Assembly: GCA_043228905.1 (NCBI GenBank)
Contig: JBHGNT010000007.1
Coordinates: 18,786,001 to 18,850,000, forward strand
Length of the DNA stretch: 64,000 bases
Source: Azolla caroliniana
Lineage: Eukaryota; Polypodiophyta
Direction: 5' to 3'
Shown: positions 60,201-64,000 of the stretch, piece by piece
How positions within the stretch are numbered: position 1 is the stretch's first letter
Layout: each line of letters begins with the position of its first letter
Program-made: the position numbers and the translations under genes
Notes under the pieces: model-generated
Told to the model about the DNA's origin: nothing
Seen by the model: the letters and a program-made list of their open reading frames with translations, nothing else
Database searches by the model: none

Positions 60201-63200
60201 TCACAGGTAATAATATTTCCTGGTTGTTGGACTTTTCAACAGTACTTCCAAGCAGCACTCGTCGAGGGTCCCTTGGTTTCATTCTTGGCTTAGAGGAATC
60301 AGTCTGGAAAGAAAATGCCAAGCAATCCAATAAGAAAGAGAGAGAAAGAGAAAGAGATTACAGTCAGTTATTTTGAATACACCGTAACAAAAAAATAACA
60401 AAAGAGTGCCTTGAAAATATAATTAAAAACCTACTGGTGAATCCGAAGATGCATTGGGCAGCTTATGTTGTGTCCTTCTTAGTATAGATGTCTTATCATC
60501 CATAAAACTCTGTTTGATATTGTCAGTAGAAGCAATACTTTGCACTAGTGGAAGGTCATCTCCATCCTTAGCATCTGCGACAGGCTTCTGTCTTTTCGTA
60601 GGAACTTCTTGGCTTAACAATTCAAACTGTCTTTTTCGTTGAGAAATTTCACCAGATGAATCTGCACGCATACGTAATGTTTCATCATCTAAATCGATAT
60701 TTGTCAAGGTTTCGGGTATAGCCGGCATTAACCCTTGTTCTGATGACCATACTCCTGCTGTTCCCAATGTTAAAAGTGAAACTAGTTCACCTTTGAGCAA
60801 AGGATTATTTTGACATGCTAGAAGATCTTCATGCTTCTTCGCAGATATCATTTCAGTAGAAAGTTTTTTTGGACCTTCACTTTGTGAAATATCTCCTTCA
60901 AAAGCATGATTAACTAATCTTCTTCTCGGATCTCGACTCTTTTTTGCAAGCATTAACTTTGTTTGATGTCCATCTGGGTCCATATCTTCCACTCGAGCAA
61001 CAGGCAGCACAGAGCTCGGAAATAGCTTTAATTCAGTGTAAGAGACTCTGTTACCACTACTAATGCTACTGCTATCTTGTTGAGGAACATTTGATAATGG
61101 GAAATTTTGTTGTTTACCTTGTGATACTTCACTCTTCCTCATATTTCCTTGAATTTCACTAGTATCAGGATTGAGCCTAGAAGTCTCAAGCTGATTATTC
61201 ACAGTTGCATCGTCATCTTCATCTGAAGGCGTTGGACTCGGCAGTCGAGTATAACCAGTATGAGATTTTCCGGCAAATTTTTCATGATATGAAGTGAGAG
61301 CTTTGACAGGATCAATATTGGGTACAAATCTATCATTTTTTATGGTAGAAACTTGTACCTCCCTTGTATGGATATTAGTCATTCTAGTCTCTGCACTGCC
61401 TCCTAATGCATGTGTTGGATAGCTTTTACTTATGCCATCTTGAAAAGTCATGGGATGGCATCCCAAGTGTGTCAAATTTGTGGAAATTTGGTTTGCAATC
61501 GGGGTCACATTAGAGAAGCTTATGGCCTCTTGATAATTCATGGCATGGTTGGCAATCGGATTCAAAGTAGCAGAAATCTCCCTTGGAAAAGCGTAACTTT
61601 GAGCCTCATAGTGTTCTTGTGGGATGGAAGAAATCCAACCACCAAGACCTATATTTCCTGCCACATTAGTATTGTCTACAACATGAATATTGTTGTTAGC
61701 AGGAATAATGCCTGAAAGATGCCTTTCGGCATCGGTGGTTGATATTTGCTCTGTTTCAGTCCTACCATTGGCAGAGGTATCAGTACTACTATCACTTTCA
61801 AGCTGCGTTGTTGCTGATGTATTACATGATGATTCGCCAAACCTCCATTCCTTATCTTCTCCCTTCTCAGATTCTAATCCCTTTGAATATGAGTTTGGCA
61901 TGTAATCTCCCTTATTTAGACATCCAAAGGATGACATTATGGAATCAAGCTGCAGGAAATACATAAAAAAATAAGAATTCTGCAATTCACAAACTAGCCT
62001 TCTCTCATGACTGAATAATAAAATTGCTCAGACCTCTTGGATTTGCTTGGATGTGAAAAGACTTTGGCATCTGTTTCGGGCAAGGTCTAATAACCTAAAT
62101 AATTGTTGAAAAAAAAGTGATAATTAAAATTATTCGACAAAATATAAATGTAAAACCTAAGTTTTATATGATAGAAAACCTCGGAAATGCTTCTGTCCCC
62201 TCATTTTGCATTCTTCCAATAGGAGTGCTCCAAACCTACAAAAAAGCGCCCAAAGCATCAGACTTCAAGATCCAATGCTTTTACAATAAAAATAGATTAA
62301 AGAGCTCACTCACCTCATACGCAGCTCTTATTCCAGAGAAGACGTCTCTTGTGAATGCAATAATTTTCCTTTGATACCCTTCTGAATGCTTGAATTGTAG
62401 AACTCTTTTATTGAGATCTCGAAGAATCTTAACTGCCCTTCGTAGTTGCTTACAGACGGTCATAAAAGAACTGAAGCAAATGGGTTGAATGATTAGAATA
62501 GAAAGGCTTCATTCTCTAAAATAAGCTATGAATAGCCAAACATTTATTAGTTATATATAACAGTTTCTAACTCACTTTTGGGCATCTTTGACACTAACAT
62601 TCCTAAGCAACTCATTACATTCTGCAAAAAGCTTGTCTTTGAGTGAATCTGACATGATGTAAACGTGATCAAAAGCGTCGGAATCCCTCCTACCCTTGAG
62701 ATTGGATTGTGGAAATGACATATCCAATGGATTTATTTCTCTTCCTTTTGAATACCTTGCTGGTTTATCAGACCCCACGGCACCTATTTCAGCTAGCATT
62801 CCTCTCTTCCCTTCTCTCTCTCCCATTTCTAGATTCCTTTCGCCTCGTGCGCTTCGAAAATCCCTCTTTCTACTATCCTTAGCATATCTAACAGAATCTG
62901 ATCGCCTTCGGTATCCCTTGTCTAGTATCGAACCTCGTCCTTCCGGAATATTTCTATACTTCTCCTCCATTTTATTGTTTGCATTCTTTGACATATTTGA
63001 TCTTTCCGAGATTCCTTTGTTGCCTCGTCCTTTCCCCCATTTTACATCAGATTGTTCTCCTCCATCTTGCAAATAAATAAAACCATCATCACTTCTCAAG
63101 AAGCTAACATATTTCATGCCTTGATCACCCACAATCCATCCACTTTTGCTTTCAGCGATGAGGTCCATGTCCTTATTCCCAGACCAGGATGAAGACTTGA

Positions 63201-63978
63201 GCAAAGAACCTGAGGCTGAATCAGCATCACCAATCTTTCCTTTCGTTACAGATGAAGCCTCTTCTAGAGGAGAATCTATCGTTGATTCTTTGGTGTTTCC
63301 TTGAACACCTTTAGCCCAGGCAAATTGGTAGAATTTATCAGGCTTTCCCGAGAATGGAGAAGCTTCTTTTGGCCAATTCCATCCACTCTTTACAACATCG
63401 CCATTTGATCGCTCTGGCCATCTCACCGAAGCTATGGTTGAAGATTTCTCGGGTATTTCCGTTTTCAGACCAGAAGGTTCATCTATTTCATGTGCAGGTG
63501 ATATTGGCGTATCAACATTTCCCAAACTTTCATTGTTATCATCTGAAATCTCTCCTTCTTCTGGCTCCTCAGAATGCTCCGATATCTTCTCAGATACTAT
63601 TTCTGATACCATCTCCTGAACACTCTCCAGTATTGTCTCGTGAAGAGCTGCTACCGTATTGGGTATATTATCTGGTACCTTTTCTGATATGATTTCTGGT
63701 ACACACTCAGGTAAATCTTTGGATACACTCTCAGGTACACTTTCGGGTACACTCTCCAGTACATTTTCGGGTACACACTCTGATATCTTCTCCAGTGGGA
63801 TTAATGGTACATTCTCTGGTACATTCTCCATTATCTCGACATCATTTAACATTTGTGGTTCATCAGCTTCCTGAGGTCCTCCAACAATGCCCGGTTCTTC
63901 CCCTGTATCATCTTTGAATAACTCAGATGATTGCTCAAGATTAAGATCTATTTCACAAATTAACGAGGCTTGATCCAT
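57261..63978 (-). CDS. CPL3: CPL3-like RNA polymerase II CTD phosphatase (12 exons)
   Basis: Exons 5' to 3' on the minus strand: 63978-62576, 62470-62314, 62235-62180, 62094-62034, 61949-60435, 60303-59713, 59635-59474, 58641-58373, 58282-58171, 58077-57820, 57732-57686, 57324-57261. All junctions are GT-AG with matching phase; the sum is 4,695 nt, 1,564 aa plus stop. The enzyme removes phosphate from Ser residues of the RNA polymerase II C-terminal domain in the nucleus. The catalytic FCP1 motif DLDHT has Asp at about 1251 and 1253; IIDDSARVWPHHRHNL is the later FCP1 motif. A BRCT domain follows (LIFSRVFPQGE, VTHVVA, VNWALSTGRFVVRPSW), ending in YRRANEQDF. The N-terminal half is disordered, with VPESVPE-type repeats (about 50-110) and EEGEISDD. 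Arabidopsis CPL3 is about 1,240 aa. The frame stays open upstream to the window edge, so the true start may lie outside. Confidence 0.95.
57548..57606 (+). mobile_element. tRNA-derived SINE-like head in the last CPL3 intron
   Basis: tggcctggtggttcaggc (box A-like, 57548-57565) and gatcgagggtacaact (box B-like, 57590-57606) are followed by a C-rich ccccccc run. It lies in the intron between exons 11 and 12, antisense to CPL3. Confidence 0.58.
58805..59260. repeat. 232-bp tandem duplication in CPL3 intron 7
   Basis: Copies at about 58805-59036 and 59037-59260 share gaatgagaga, aaagcaagcacata, ggtttaagaacta-like, ggcatc.catctcaa and aaggtgcatatatc. The left copy includes a (ga)n run at about 58812-58830. 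It lies between exons 7 and 8 and does not affect the coding frame. Confidence 0.8.
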
Positions 63979-64000
63979 TGAGCTTATGATCCTGTTTTGT

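Noticed and set aside
63354-63874. Plus-strand frames including a GTLSGTFSG-like repeat protein
   Set aside because: Antisense of the VPESVPE repeats of the CPL3 first exon.
1-64000. CRISPR array, bacterial-type operon or defence system
   Set aside because: No spaced direct repeats of that type and no prokaryotic gene organisation; the window is a plant nuclear sequence.
1-64000. A previously undescribed multi-gene system
   Set aside because: The intact genes (dirigent, flippase, PPR, CPL3) are separate, well-known families with long independent flanks; nothing links them beyond proximity.

Overview
The window is nuclear DNA from a land plant with a large, repeat-filled genome. The evidence is intron-rich plant genes with consensus GT-AG junctions, a dirigent protein, an intronless PLS-type pentatricopeptide (PPR) gene, a plant P4-ATPase and a CPL3-type CTD phosphatase, set among decayed Copia, Gypsy, LINE, MULE and SINE-like sequence. 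The PPR style and repeat load would fit a fern, but the sequence alone does not settle the clade.

Layout. 1-6.6 kb: two degenerate plus-strand Copia elements joined head to tail, the first ending in a truncated LTR. 6.6-9.4 kb: AT-rich DNA with a 93-bp tandem duplication and a PPR relic. 9.4-10 kb: a dirigent gene (minus). 10.5-15.7 kb: an unrecognised membrane-protein gene (plus) between two diverged direct repeats of about 1-1.5 kb. 16-23.9 kb: a plus-strand Copia cut off by a minus-strand Copia, which has lost its RT/RNase H and carries a MULE (FAR1-type) transposase fragment where its leader should be. 23.9-30.4 kb: a large inverted repeat, a minus-strand Gypsy gag-protease fragment, tRNA-derived SINE heads, a solo Copia LTR with near-matching target duplications, and a plus-strand Gypsy RNase H-integrase fragment. 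30.4-36.8 kb: a minus-strand Copia whose body is occupied by a LINE, then a primer-binding site with an LTR and a foldback structure.

The right part is gene-bearing: 38.9-44.8 kb, a complete 11-exon P4-ATPase (aminophospholipid flippase, 1,214 aa predicted); 51.2-53.6 kb, an 810-aa PPR protein; 57.3-64.0 kb, a CPL3-like RNA polymerase II CTD phosphatase (12 exons, 1,564 aa predicted from the first Met seen, reading frame open to the window edge). All three are on the minus strand, each with its own long flanks. I see no operon-like organisation or functional linkage.

I found no sign of a new multi-gene system. The most worthwhile leads are the orphan membrane-protein gene between direct repeats, the MULE-Copia chimera, several foldback structures, and a scattering of tRNA-derived SINE-like heads. 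Exon coordinates for the flippase and CPL3 were built by hand from splice signals and phase and sum to whole codons. Transposon boundaries are approximate unless stated.
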